From positions 1,871,138 to 1,935,137 of the forward strand of contig JAJEKV010000071.1 of assembly GCA_021234155.1 (NCBI GenBank): a DNA stretch of 64,000 nt, in the 5' to 3' direction. Below are positions 34,301 to 45,356 of the stretch, piece after piece; the stretch's first letter is position 1, and every line of letters begins with the position of its first letter. The stretch is from Isoetes taiwanensis (taxonomy: Eukaryota > Streptophyta > Lycopodiopsida > Isoetales > Isoetaceae). The position numbers were made by a program, and so were the translations under genes. Under the pieces are notes generated by a model. That model saw only the letters and a program-made list of their open reading frames with translations. It ran no database searches and had not been told where the DNA came from.

Positions 34301-34690
34301 CATAATGCTCAGTTATGTAAATGAATGCCTACGAAATTAGCTATACATATTGCCATGGAAGTATTCCTCTAAAAAAAACGCCATGGTTTCTCTATGCATA
34401 TATTATGCCCATATCAGGACAATGGATTTGCCACATAAGCAAATTGATGCCTATGTCGGTCTGGATTACTATTAAGCCATGTGAGTGTACACATTAAGGA
34501 CTAAATCTAGATACTCAAGTTATCCTTATAGCAATTGCACAAAAATTTCCAAGTCCACCTGCCCAGGAGGGATAGTCAACACAAAGGTTTACTCCCTCAC
34601 GGGTGCTATTCAGTTACATTCATGTAATATCAGTAAGAGAAGCTAACAAGTAGCATGCATATATAAAAAAAAAAAAAAAAAAAAAAAAAA

Positions 34691-35450
34691 CAATTCACAC
34701 CATGTTTTGCAACTCTCTCATCCAATATCAAGCTAGAAAAAAGTTTAGGGACCAGCTTATGCATCTACAACATCAATTATAAAATTAAGGGATTTCTTAA
34801 AGCTTCTCAGCATATTGTCTACACAAAATCAGATTGAATGTATCAAAGGTAAAAGATCTTCTAGCCTACCATTTTTCATTTTGTGCATGAGAATTTACGC
34901 CACTTATTATGAACCTTAGGTTAGCCAATAATCAAAGAATTAAACATCTAGTAAACCAACACTAAAACATTAAACATTCTCAAAACCAAGCCTTTACCCA
35001 AAGCTCTACACCCAACCAAACTACTGATCTACCAATATCAAGCTGAAATATAAAAACAACAAGACTTATCTGACAATCAATTACCTCTTGTACCTCCTTT
35101 ATCGACCTAGCAATTCTCAATATGATACACCAAAAACCAGGTCCGAGAATACTAACAGGATATTAAAAAGCAACAGCAGAAGCCCTAGAAAAAAGTAATA
35201 GCTTTCTAGGAATCAAATTGAAGACGGAATGAGTAGAGTAGTCTTTCTTGACCCCCTATCACTCTTCCGGCCATAACTTTGTTATTCGGAGAAGTTACAA
35301 AAAGTGCAGCCCCAATTCGGAAACTAGACTCGAATACGATTCTAACGAAGTAAATTTCACCTAAATCGGACCTGTAATTGCAGAGATATCGCAAATTGAA
35401 TTTTAGGCTGTATTTATACAACCCTCTGCGACTTCAACCTTTTTTCACCT
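34691..35450. other. Non-coding spacer
   Basis: AT-rich sequence with no supported ORF. Confidence 0.4.
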
Positions 35451-35499
35451 GCCTTTGCCTTTGCCTTTGCCTTTGCCTTTGCCTTTGCCTTTGCCTTTT
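35451..35499 (+). repeat. TTTGCC hexanucleotide microsatellite
   Basis: About eight tandem copies of tttgcc lie about 150 bp upstream of the RPA-like start codon. Confidence 0.9.
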
Positions 35500-35650
35500 G
35501 TTCCAACCATGACATATAACAACTCTATAAAAATGGTGCAGGAGCAAGCCTTCCAACAATTAACAACTAAAACCCCATTGCTTGTTCTCGTTAACCTCCA
35601 TTGCTTGTCGTCATTCATTTCGCACCCCATTAACCTACCTCACACTGCAA

Positions 35651-36947
35651 ATGGCATCACCTACTGGCATCAAACGCACAGCAAGCGAAGAATCTATGCA
35701 CATGCCCAATTCAAAGTCAACAAAAACGATCCAAAAATCAACTTATTTGTTCGCTGCTCCTGGAAACGAGATACATGTCCTCGTTCTAATCCAATACGGA
35801 AACTTGCTACGACCAACATCCAACAGTTATAAGGCATTAAATGTGGATGTCGTGGACGAACAAGCAATGCACACAATCACAGTAACTGCTGACGACGAAC
35901 GCGGCGTGGAATTACAAACCGTGTTGACACCAGGTTCTTGGGTCTCCATACGTAATTTTGGTGTAAGGAAGAGAAACCCATTGTACGAGTACGGAGATTG
36001 TGTGAACACCATAAAGATTCAAAGGAACACTGAAGTGGCACCCATTGAAGGGCCTGGAGTGCTGCTCTCCTTATTGCCCACAGACAATGCAAACATACAG
36101 TCACTGTTAAACGCAACCCATGACCAACCCATACACGTCAACCTGCTAGTTGCTATTGTCGGAGTCAAAGAACATACGATGTTCCCTTGTTTGCTAATCG
36201 CAGATGGATGCGACAAAAAGGATGTCGCAGAATTAAAGTTCTGGTCTGAATAAGCATATGTGTTTGACAAGCTCAAAGACTTGTTTCTTTTAGGACGTAA
36301 ACCCATTATCTTATTCAAGACCCTAAAGGCAAGTACGTTCCGTGGTCAGACTAGCTTAACATCTACAGAAGCTACAATGGCATTCAAGATTGTCGAGGAC
36401 GCATTGTCAAGTTGGTTTCCGGATGAATTATGGTTCCCAGATGATGACATAGTAGCAAAACTCACAAATGAAGTCTTTACAGCACACGTTCTACAAAATA
36501 CCAATGTATATCTTCTACTACTAAAACTAAGCCAAAATTGTCTTCTCTTTTTACCTTCTTTCATAAGCTCTCCACTAATCAAACATCCTTGCTTGTACAG
36601 ATCACAGGCACATTAAGATTGAATACAACTGGCAAAAACAAGGTTGTCAAAACATGCAATTCTTGCAACAAGGTAGTGCCGGACAGTCTCTGCAACACGT
36701 GCAGAAACGACGACATCACAGAAGAGTTAACAATGTTCGGCGACATCGACACTGGATCCAACACGCGCTACATGTCACAATGGTAGGAGCATTGCTTGAT
36801 AAATTTCTCGATTATCCATTCGGAGGCACATTAGCTACAATGAAAGCAGATCCTCGATCATTCCGCCAAAGCATACTGAAGAGCCAGAGTAAATGCACAT
36901 TTCAGCTCAACCACCGACTCCAAATTATTGCCTTCAATAGGATCTAG
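35651..36947 (+). pseudogene. RPA70-like single-strand DNA-binding protein, broken
   Basis: The chosen start is the ATG at 35651 (MASPTGIKRTASEES), because the similarity begins shortly after it. The first part (to 36250) reads as OB-fold sequence (LFAAPGNEIHVLVLIQYGNLL, TPGSWVSIRNFGVRKRN, LLIADGCDKKDVAELKFW). A TAA at 36251 interrupts a frame that then continues unchanged (AYVFDKLKDLFLLGRKPIILFKTL) to a GT-AG intron (36506-36600, phase 0). The next exon holds a zinc ribbon (CNSC....CNTC) as in the C-terminal RPA70 DNA-binding domain. A frameshift near 36780 precedes the last block (GALLDKFLDYPFGG...), ending with TAG at 36947. One nonsense codon and one frameshift make it a recent pseudogene. 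RPA-like genes occur in the host and as cargo of plant Helitrons. Confidence 0.6.
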
Positions 36948-37525
36948 GCTCAAACATGATCCATAACTATAGAACAACAAAAGACATCCGTTCATATTTT
37001 TAACAACTTTACTTTGCTTGTAACTTCCATGTATTCCATGCTATTAAATTCTTAGCAACCTTCTTCAATTTAAAGTATTGAATTCTTCCTTCATGTCCTA
37101 AACAAAATTCACATGCAAAACAATTTATAAATCTTAACATCTTTTGCACACAACCCCCTGTCTCTTCTTCCTCTATTTCGATTGTCCATAAATTGTTTCC
37201 TATGTTATCAACTATCAAGTACTCCAATGTATATCATCCTATTAATAAAGTCATGGTTTCAAGTACTCTATTGTCTAAAAGTACCCATTTCAATAAAATG
37301 TCAAAACATAACTTTCAACTACGATTTAAGCCCAACTACGATTTAAGCCACTTCACAAAACATGTACATCCATTCTCTCCTTTATTACACTTCTCCTTAT
37401 GCCTCTGCCATCCTAGTTCCGTACTAAAAACCAAACACCAATACCTTGCACTCAAACCCCAAAGTCCATATGTCTCTAAATCATTTTTGTAAATGCCAAG
37501 CGTATTGAGAAACTAGATGGTGTGA
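36948..37525. other. Non-coding; shares a dispersed repeat with 40.4 kb
   Basis: The stretch at about 37260-37350 (ctctattgtctaaaagtacc, then caaaacataactttcaacta) reappears with changes at about 40376-40450. A catgattt-type unit (actacgatttaagcc) is duplicated in tandem at 37318-37350. Confidence 0.5.
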
Positions 37526-37985
37526 ATGGCAGTAAAAAACTCAAGAGTTGCATTAGGATTTTGCAAATGGGCAGAGAAACAAAGGGGTCATACGCATAAT
37601 GTAGATGTACATAATCGTCCTCTTGTTATATTGATATCAGGATCTTTGTATGAGGATGTACATAATATTTACAGGAAAATTTTGGTGTCTGGTTGTTCTC
37701 CAAATTGCTATATTGTACGAATTTTGCTGAGATGCCTTTGTAAAGAAGGTAAAGTGAATGAGGCGTATCACTTCCTCTGTAGTTGGTTACAACATTTTAA
37801 TTGATGGACTTTGTAAATTTGGGAACGTTGAAGAAGCTAAAAAGTTGCTCTTAAAAATGGCTGAGGCACAAAAGCTGTTAGCTTTAGGAGCTCGTGTTCC
37901 CAGCGTTGAGTTCCAAATGAGTTTCTGCAATACTTCTTCCATGCCGAGCACCAAAGATTTCTTCAGACCAAATTCCAATATGTAG
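37526..37985 (+). pseudogene. Pentatricopeptide repeat (PPR) protein fragment
   Basis: Two overlapping frames give PPR-like helix pairs, most clearly VGYNILIDGLCKFGNVEEAKKLLL (P-type PPR motif) and a preceding GCSPNCYIVRILLRCLCKEGKVNEAYHFL. A frameshift near 37780 separates them. Only about three repeats remain, with no targeting peptide and no C-terminal domain, so this is a fragment of an organellar RNA-binding protein gene. Confidence 0.7.
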
Positions 37986-38394
37986 CATTATAACAGGGGG
38001 TTTTTTTTGTGTTTTTGTACGCTTTTTGGCATGGTTTTCCTATGATTTCGGTGCTGTATTCATTGGGCCATACTAAATAGTATTTCTAGAGTGCAGCTTT
38101 TCTGGAGCGTTGATGTGGATTAGCTTTAACAATCTAACGGTTCTTATGCCGAGCTCCTTATTCATATGCATGAACCCAGCAAAGCTCTGTTCTCTCACAA
38201 GCTCTTGTGGTGGTTTTATCCGTCGTGCCGTCGCGCCGATCCGTCTGCCTCTATCCTCATCCAACAGTTGTGGTATGGAAGTTTGTGCTTTTACATATTC
38301 ATGACAGACAATCTTCCATGACAGAGATTGGAACAATGCATGATACGGTGTTATTGTGTTTTTGCTGTTTTTTGCTTTTTATGCTACATATTGC
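37986..38394. other. Non-coding
   Basis: No supported ORF. Confidence 0.35.
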
Positions 38395-38754
38395 ATTCAT
38401 CTTTTTTAAACATTCCGCAGAAAGTGTTGTGTTATTTGGTTTTGGTTCACAAGATTGAAACGTGCAGGGAGATTTCTAGCATGGTGAAGTGGAGATGGAA
38501 AAAGATCAGGCTAAAACAACCACAACTACCCCTCGCTTAGCATCCGCATTGCCTTAGTGCGTAACTAAAGCCCAGACCGCATGCCAAACCCAAAACTGTT
38601 GTAATCGTATTCATCTTTTTTAAACATTTCTCAGAAAGTGTTGTGTTATTTGGTCTTGGTTCACATGATTCAAACGTGCAGGGAGATTTCTAAAATGGTA
38701 AAGTGGAGATGGAAAAAGATCTGGCTAAAACATCCACAACTCCCCCTCTGCTTA
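38395..38754 (+). repeat. Direct repeat of about 145 bp
   Basis: 38395-38540 and 38609-38754 match closely, both running from attcatcttttttaaacatt through gtgcagggagatttcta to ggctaaaacaaccacaac or catccacaac. The offset is about 214 bp. A smaller 40-bp duplication (ttactcttgaaaccgagact) follows at 38947-38983 and 38986-39017. Confidence 0.85.
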
Positions 38755-39912
38755 CCATTTGTGCCTTAGTACGGATCTGCAGCCCAGAATCTGCATGCCA
38801 GACCCAATCTTGTTGCACAGTTCAATCCGGGAGAGCGAAAGTCTGCATGGCAGAGCCAAAACCGGGACCTTGCATTATTTTCTTGAATCCAAACCCTGCA
38901 TAAACCTCGCATGGCGGCGTGAATCGAAGGCTGCAATCCACCGTGGTTACTCTTGAAACCGAGACTCGCACGCGATTCAACCGTGTTACTCTTGAAACCG
39001 AGACTCCCCGCACGATTCATCATGCCGTAACCGAAACCCTAACAAATGTAAACTTGATGATACCTGGCGGCAAACGCGAATCGCAATCCATGGCATGGCC
39101 AGAAAACCTCCTTGCTAGCAAAATCCGGAAGCTTGGGTGGGTATTCATGCTGAATCGATGGCTTGGAAGTCTGGTCCGGAACCGCAGTTGAAGCCCGTTT
39201 CTGTAGATGAACGTTAACAAAAAGCCAATAGTTTGAAACGAAATAATATAATTAGGATAAGAAATATTGGTAACCATTAGCAATTGTTAAAGTTAAGAAC
39301 TAAGTTAGTAGGGCTAGGGAAAGGTAAGAGTTGCCGCCACTGACCTCTGCATTGACCTTTTGTGCATGCTGACCATTGCTTAGGTTAATATCCAATTACA
39401 ATTACAAGCTTGTGTTATTCTTATTATAATGCTATATAAAACTTTTAACCTTGTGTTGTTTTTTTTAATGGTCGCAGCTGACTATTACAATGAGGCTAAT
39501 GGCACTAAAAGCAGGACGAGGCTCAACCTCAACATCAATTAATGGGAGTTATACAAGCGTAAGGCATCACGCATCTGAGATAAACCAAGACTATTTGATA
39601 GGCAAATCAACCAAGATTTGTATCGTATCTTAAGCCACTATCCACTTTAAGTGCTCCAAAACTATTATAATACATTGGCTATTTTCAATAACTCAATAAA
39701 TTTCTAAATAAAATGCTTTTATAGCATATATAATTATATTACATTATGCTTTGATATTATAGTTAGTCATGTTTCATTTTACTATATTTTTTTTTCTTAA
39801 TCTTTGCATATTACATAACACATATTGCTACATGTTTTAGATGTCTTTTATATTCTCACGTCCGTTTTTTTTTTTATGGCCCGAAGGGCCAAAAATTTTT
39901 TTTAGTATAATA
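38755..39912. other. Non-coding
   Basis: No supported ORF. A short perfect palindrome (ggcccgaagggcc form) lies near 39877. Confidence 0.35.
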
Positions 39913-40357
39913 ACCAACACATAACTACCATTGACATTAATTAATATAACCATTGAATCCAACACAATTAAATTAAAATCCCCCTTAAACCCCCTTTGGT
40001 TTGGGTGCATATTCACACGGGGGGTGACGTAGGGCAGCGAGAGCCCTCATAATTGTATTTTGCACGTACGAAATCAACACCATATAGTATTCCGGTTGAA
40101 ATCTTATAGTATTTTGCAAATCTTGTTATACAGTATAGCAAATCTTGTACTTGCATACCCCACAAATGAGGAACTTTACGTATGGTGTAGATTAAGGAAT
40201 AAGGGGCGAATATGCCAATCCGACAGCTCTCGATGCCCGGAGTCACCCCCCGTGTGAATATGCACCCAAACCAAAGGGGGTTTAAGGGGGATTTTAATTT
40301 AATTGTGTTGGATTCAATGGTTATATTAATTAATGTCAATGGTAGTTATGTGTTGGT
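39913..40357. mobile_element. Foldback MITE-like element with ~116-bp inverted arms
   Basis: The arm 39913-40028 (accaacacataactaccatt ... attcacacggggggtgac) is the near-perfect reverse complement of 40241-40357, and weaker pairing continues inward to about 40045. The central part is about 210 bp and has no ORF. The whole is about 445 bp, a size typical of non-autonomous DNA transposons. The outermost tagttatgtgttgg is duplicated on the right side. No transposase or clear target duplication was found, so the superfamily is open. Confidence 0.75.
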
Positions 40358-41492
40358 AGTTATGTGTTGGTATCAAGTATTCTATTGTCTAGAAGTAACA
40401 ATTTGAATTGATCGTCAAAACATGACTTTGAACTATGATTTAAGCCATTTCACCCTCCGGCCATCGGGGGCAACCCTCCGTGCGCAGCACCTTGTTATTT
40501 TTATAGTGGATACTAGTCTTGATGGACATTTATTTTATGTCTATTGGAATCTAGCAGTGATCATCCAGTATTTGTCCTTATTTTTAGAAAACTTAGGTAT
40601 TTTTAGACGTTTGGTATCTTGAATTAGAGGTCCCAAAGGGATGGCCCAGATTGCTTGATCCATGGCATATCCCATGATGTGCTCTAAGCCAACGTCCCAG
40701 ATAGGCATAAGGTAGGATTTAGCCATCAAGCAGGAGTTGTGATGAAGGACATAACTGTCTTTTCATGTCCATTACCTCCTAGAGATATGATGCTAATTGC
40801 TAGTACCCCCACTAAGATTGCAACATCACATATAGCGGTTGGTTAGGTGTAACCAATCGGGCATATCATGCCCTGATAGGCCCAAATGCTGGGCAATTCT
40901 GAAGAGTGTGGCATCATCTTCAATAACCCTCAGTTGGCAACATTGATAGATCCCTCCATCTACCTGCCCCAATTTTGAGGTAATGCGCACCTGCGCAAGT
41001 GGATGCAAACATTTTGCGCTTCTCCATGGGCAAATGCGCTAACCAGTACCATTGCAGATCCATGACATGCGAGGGATGAAGTGGAACTTCCTCATAAGGA
41101 GACTCCAATGGATATTTAACATCATTGTAAAAAACTATTAAAATATAGTTATGTAATTATTTACCTTTAAACTTGTCTCCTTACTTTGTATTTGGGGAGT
41201 GCACCATGGGGGTATATCATATGCGTGCAAGGGGCCTACAAAACCCCCTTGTATACACCTTTTAAAATTTGCCAATAACCCCGTTCAACCACGATTGTAC
41301 TAGAGTCACCTAAAAAAACAACCCCTAATTTAAGGCAAAAAAAGAACTCTTTTGGGCCACTCACCTAGCTATCTATCTTAAACTATGTGAATCCTCCTTG
41401 ACTTTGTCATATATGATGCTTTATTTCTTCTTAGGTTAAAATATATGGTTGCCTTCTCAAGTTTATGATTTTGGACATTTATTTTGTATAAG
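40358..41492. other. Non-coding
   Basis: No supported ORF. The dispersed repeat shared with 37.3 kb lies at about 40376-40450. Confidence 0.35.
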
Positions 41493-41567
41493 GGAAAGAT
41501 CATCTACTTGCAATTCTGGGCTGCGGAGGCATGCTTGACAGCCCAGAATTGTAAGTAGAAGGTCTTT
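41493..41567. repeat. Imperfect hairpin, core arms 20 bp
   Basis: 41504-41523 (ctacttgcaattctgggctg) pairs with 41539-41558 with one mismatch across a 16-nt loop, and the pairing extends outward by about ten bases with three mismatches. It could be a small RNA precursor or a MITE remnant. Confidence 0.6.
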
Positions 41568-42100
41568 CACTCAACATGAAGGCACAAATTCAGGCGAGTA
41601 AGGAAAGGAGAATTGCGAGTAAGAATTCTAGACTTGCAAGTAAAGCACAGCGGAATCGCAAGTGAAACTGCAGAACACTCACAATTGTTTTCCTTCAAAA
41701 TAGGTCTGGCATGCATAGTGTCAAAATTCGTCTTCGATAATGCAATCTATGCGTGAGCATTTAATGATGCTTATGCATCGATTAATCTATCTATCTATTT
41801 ATGATGTTTGTTATCACCCGGTCATCCCAATGGGATTGGAGTGAATTTGGGTGAGTCAGATGTTATTAGTTGGTAACAACACTTCAATCAATGGTTGAGA
41901 TTAGATCTCACCTTGCAAACTCAAGCACCCAGCGTTAAGGTACGTGAACGTATAGCATTCATAACATTCAATTAAGGTATGTGAAGATATAAGATTCATA
42001 ACATTCAGTTAAGGTACATGAAGATATAACATTCAGACTTGCATGGAACCATGTGAAGTCTAAACGTAAATTTATGACATTCATCTAGGTGATTGAGGCT
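41568..42100. other. Non-coding flank of the LTR element
   Basis: No supported ORF. A partial duplication (taaggta.gtgaa.atata followed by attcataacattca) occurs at 41937-42030. Confidence 0.4.
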
Positions 42101-42105
42101 TGCAT
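42101..42105 (+). repeat. Target site duplication TGCAT, left
   Basis: Identical to 55332-55336 and directly outside the left LTR, which starts TG. Confidence 0.85.
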
Positions 42106-43756
42106 TGTGACGCTCCCTGCTAAACATACGGCGCCCAGCCGTACACTCGGCAGGAAATCCCCCGTCCGGCTCAACAACCGCACGGGCCCTTCGTCTACCC
42201 CGCACTCTGAGGTGATCCCTAGTGCGGGGAGGGAACACGAAGGTGTCTTGCGCGCCCTTCCCCTATGGGCTCCTATAACAGCGGAAGCGATAACACGTCA
42301 GAACTAGCATCAAACATATACAAATACTACCTCGAGGGGTAGTGCATCACACATATACCAATACAAAGATGATAAGCACAAACCGTGAAACATGAGAGCT
42401 CCTACCCCGGCTCAGACTCATAAGGAGGATGACTAACCGGCTAGGCCTCAAGATAGAGCAGACCGAGTCATGGCAATGGCGAGGGCTGGCATAGAACAAT
42501 GGCTAGGGTTGACCACTCCATCCGCCCCTCCTGTGCATACTTTGGATGGGCTAAATCAGGCTCGCATGACTCTAGCCTTCCGGATCACGCAATCCCATGG
42601 CATCACCCATCGGGACTACCTGTGTTGCATCTCCCTCGGGTCCGATGAGGCAGGGAAGGGTTGCATCTCCCTCCCCCGTGGTCTAGAGGTTCCGTGGCGG
42701 CTAGAGAATCGTGGACGCACACGCGATTCGCACCGACTTTAACCCCCAAAACGAGAGCCAAGCCAACACTTGCAGCCCCGAGAGGCAGGCGACACCATTG
42801 CCCCTGGGAGGTGTGGGACCCATGCTCGCCCACACTAAGTGACCCCACCATAAGCCTAGCTCACTATGGGATCCCCCCAAAGCCCCCCACTCGGCAGGGA
42901 TCCCCCACCACCTTCCCTCTAGCCCCGTTGTGTGGTGCTGAGTCATATCATAGCCTCGATAGCCTGGTGGGCTCCTATGCACAGGCCGCAACTAATAGGA
43001 ACTAAGGGATCTACTCTAGGAGCATACTACTTATGGCCCTAGGTCTCTACCCCCCTTCCCAAAACAAGAGGAGCAAACATGATCAACCATCATCACATAA
43101 TCATCACATCATGAGAATAATCATAAGAAGAACATCTTAACCTAATCATACAAATCTAACTAATGGTTAGGGTTCATTGATTAGGGTTCAAGATGTTGAA
43201 TACGGGTTCTAGGATGGCTCTACTCTAGATACAAGATACTAGCACATCCGGAATGCTAAGCCCAGATGAGCTATCACAACTACTACCCTACATACCTGCT
43301 CCTGATGCTCTCCCTCCAGATCCGTGTGCCTCCATGGTCTTCGACTCACGTGATGCTGCTCCTGCTCCAAGAACGAGTCTACCCCTCGGCCTGGGGCCAT
43401 TTGCACCAGCCTATGCCACAGCAAACGATGTTCGAAACGGGGTTTCGAACGAGTAGGTGAGTCTCTAGGTGCTAGGGCTGGAAAAAGGCCTAGGGTTAGG
43501 GTTTAGGCCTATATAAGTTAGGTCCACCTAGGATGCCACGTGGCACCAATCGGGTGAGTCCTGTGTGGCGGGTGCCCAATAGGTTAAGGCCACGTGGATA
43601 ATGGTCTTAGCCTATGGTTGGCTAAGTTATGTGAATAACTTGGCCATGCCCCCTAGTGCCACAATCTATGGTATACAAGGCTATGAAGATAGACTTGTAT
43701 GGTGGCGGATCCAGGAATATACGTATTTATGGCGTATATTCCCTTGGACCGTCACA
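42106..43756 (-). repeat. 3' LTR (left), 1651 bp
   Basis: It begins tgtgacgctccc and ends ggaccgtcaca on the plus strand, with TG...CA termini on either strand. It matches 53685-55331 over its full length, with clustered small differences. On the sense strand it carries a TATA-like ttatatagg next to a telo-box-like aaaccctaaccc (about 43495-43520) and a 9-bp palindrome gttcgaaac/gtttcgaac (about 43429-43450), both also in the other LTR. Confidence 0.92.
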
Positions 43757-43771
43757 TTCTCCCCCCCTTAG
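43757..43771 (-). promoter_or_regulatory. Polypurine tract
   Basis: The sense strand reads taagggggggagaa directly before the 3' LTR, the usual primer for plus-strand synthesis. Confidence 0.85.
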
Positions 43772-44594
43772 GACAATGCTGTCCTCAGCATTAAGCGCTT
43801 AAGGTGATTTAACCTACCTTATGCCTGCACAAGGGACAACATGTCATAACCTTTAGCTTATTATAGTAATCAAGTTTTATTAGTTCAAGTCAAAATTTAG
43901 GCTATATTTGTACTTATACAAAATTATATAGCCTTAACACGGTTATTTCTTACGATAATTCAAACATTATTATAAGAGTTATTATCTTCTCGTAATGCGC
44001 TCCTCGTTGAAGTCCGCCTTCTACTTGCCTACAAAAGGAGCACATTACGTTAGTTTAGTTAATAATTTGTGGTTTTAGGGGACCACCCCCCTTACCTCCT
44101 TGAGCCGAACTACTGACTCAAGGTTGTCCTACTACCTTGTCCAAGATCATGGCCCTTTCGGATTTGAGCTTAAGGATCATTTAAGATGCTCCCATCGTAA
44201 GCCCATGATCGAAAGTGCTACCTTGTACTTTCGGTTACTTGGTTGCCGAAAGTACCCCTAGTGCATCATGCCCCACGGGTTTGAAGCTAGGGAACGCCTC
44301 ACGATCCCATCATCGCAAGATGATCACTTTAACCCTCACCATGACCCTCCTACGGCCAGGTGTGCGTACCCCGCATCGTGGCATAGAGATCATCCGATCG
44401 ATGTCCCATCATCGCCCACCATGCCTCATTCCTCACTCACATGACCCTAAAGGTCATGTGCACCTCTTGGTGCGTGTGGCCTAGAGAATGCCCTAAAGGC
44501 GTATCCCATCATCGCCCACACGATCCAAAGTTCTGGCACATGCACCCTACTAACTAGAATGCATGCGCCAGGCTTAAGGCTAACTAACAACATA
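43772..44594 (-). other. 3' untranslated region of the LTR element
   Basis: No supported ORF lies between the chromodomain stop and the polypurine tract. Confidence 0.6.
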
Positions 44595-45356
44595 CTAGCT
44601 AACCACCGGCAAGTCGGGATTCGACCAAGCCCGGAGACGACTTCGACCATCAAACTCCTTCATAAACTCTGGGTATTGCTTCTCCAAATCTTGCTTCAAT
44701 ACCCATGTCGCATCTTCCACGGGTAAGTGCTTCCACTTAACCAAATATTGGAGGAACTGAGACCTCCTAGTCTTCTTGAATGACTTATCAAGAAGTAATT
44801 CGGGCACTATTTCTACTTGCTCCTCCGTCATTTCCAACAAGGTTGGAGTATCCAAAACCTCCTCAGGGTTAGGATTGTGCCTTTTTAATAAACTTACGTG
44901 GAAGACCTTGTGAACTTTGAGATGGGCCGGAAGATCCAACTTGTAGGCTTGGGAGCCCACTCTCTCCAAAATCTTGAACGGACCAGCCCACCTAGGGGCA
45001 AGCTTCTTACAACTCCCAATCCGAAGCTTGGCTTGCTTCACCTTGATCTTCAACCAAACGCTATCGCCTACCTTGAATTCTCTTACGGTCCTGTGCTTGT
45101 CGGCTACACTCTTCTGCCGACTTCTTGCTGCTAATAAGTAACCCCTTACTTCTTCCACTAGCTGCTGCATATCCCCTAGCATCTGCTGGGATACTTCCAC
45201 CTTCGACACAGGATTGTGCCAGGTATCCGGGGTTAAGCACTGGTACCCGTAATTTACCATAAAAGGAGACATCTGAGATGACTCTTGCTTGGCACTATTG
45301 TAGGCGAATTCCACCAAGTGGATGTACTCATCCCACTTGGACTGCTTGTTCCACAC
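44595..45356 (-). pseudogene. Integrase C-terminal half with chromodomain
   Basis: A 253-residue open frame. Residues 1-35 are the end of the integrase core (EYIHLVEFAYNSAKQESSQMSPF). Then comes the conserved GPF.ILERVG..AYKLDLP (GPY/F module, about 135-160) and VFHVSLLKRHNPNP. The chromodomain runs to the end: residues about 205-237 contain QYLVKWKHLPVEDATWVLKQ, with the aromatic and acidic positions of chromovirus chromodomains. Chromodomains of this class steer integration to chromatin, often through modified histone H3 tails. The frame begins without its upstream integrase core, which lies in other frames. Confidence 0.9.

Larger units (their letters stand above)
26673..34690 (+). repeat. 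Head-to-tail array of a 2.9-kb unit, 2.75 copies
   Basis: The phrase cttgaactagttaaacctag starts units at about 26691, 29593 and 32491, giving periods of about 2902 and 2898 bp. Units 1 and 2 are complete. Unit 3 stops at about 34664 inside an A run (about 26 A) that matches the shorter A run at about 28852 of unit 1. The copies differ only by scattered substitutions and small indels (for example the atattcttggga segment is missing from unit 2), so the amplification is recent. The array is flanked by A runs on both sides and at the unit junctions. No long ORF is present. Confidence 0.95.

Noticed and set aside
26673-34690. CRISPR-like or gene-array reading of the tandem repeats
   Set aside because: Units are 2.9 kb without regular short spacers, and there is no long ORF. 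The plant setting also argues against CRISPR.
42089-43460. ORFs within the LTRs
   Set aside because: They recur in both LTRs in broken form, with no protein features beyond composition.
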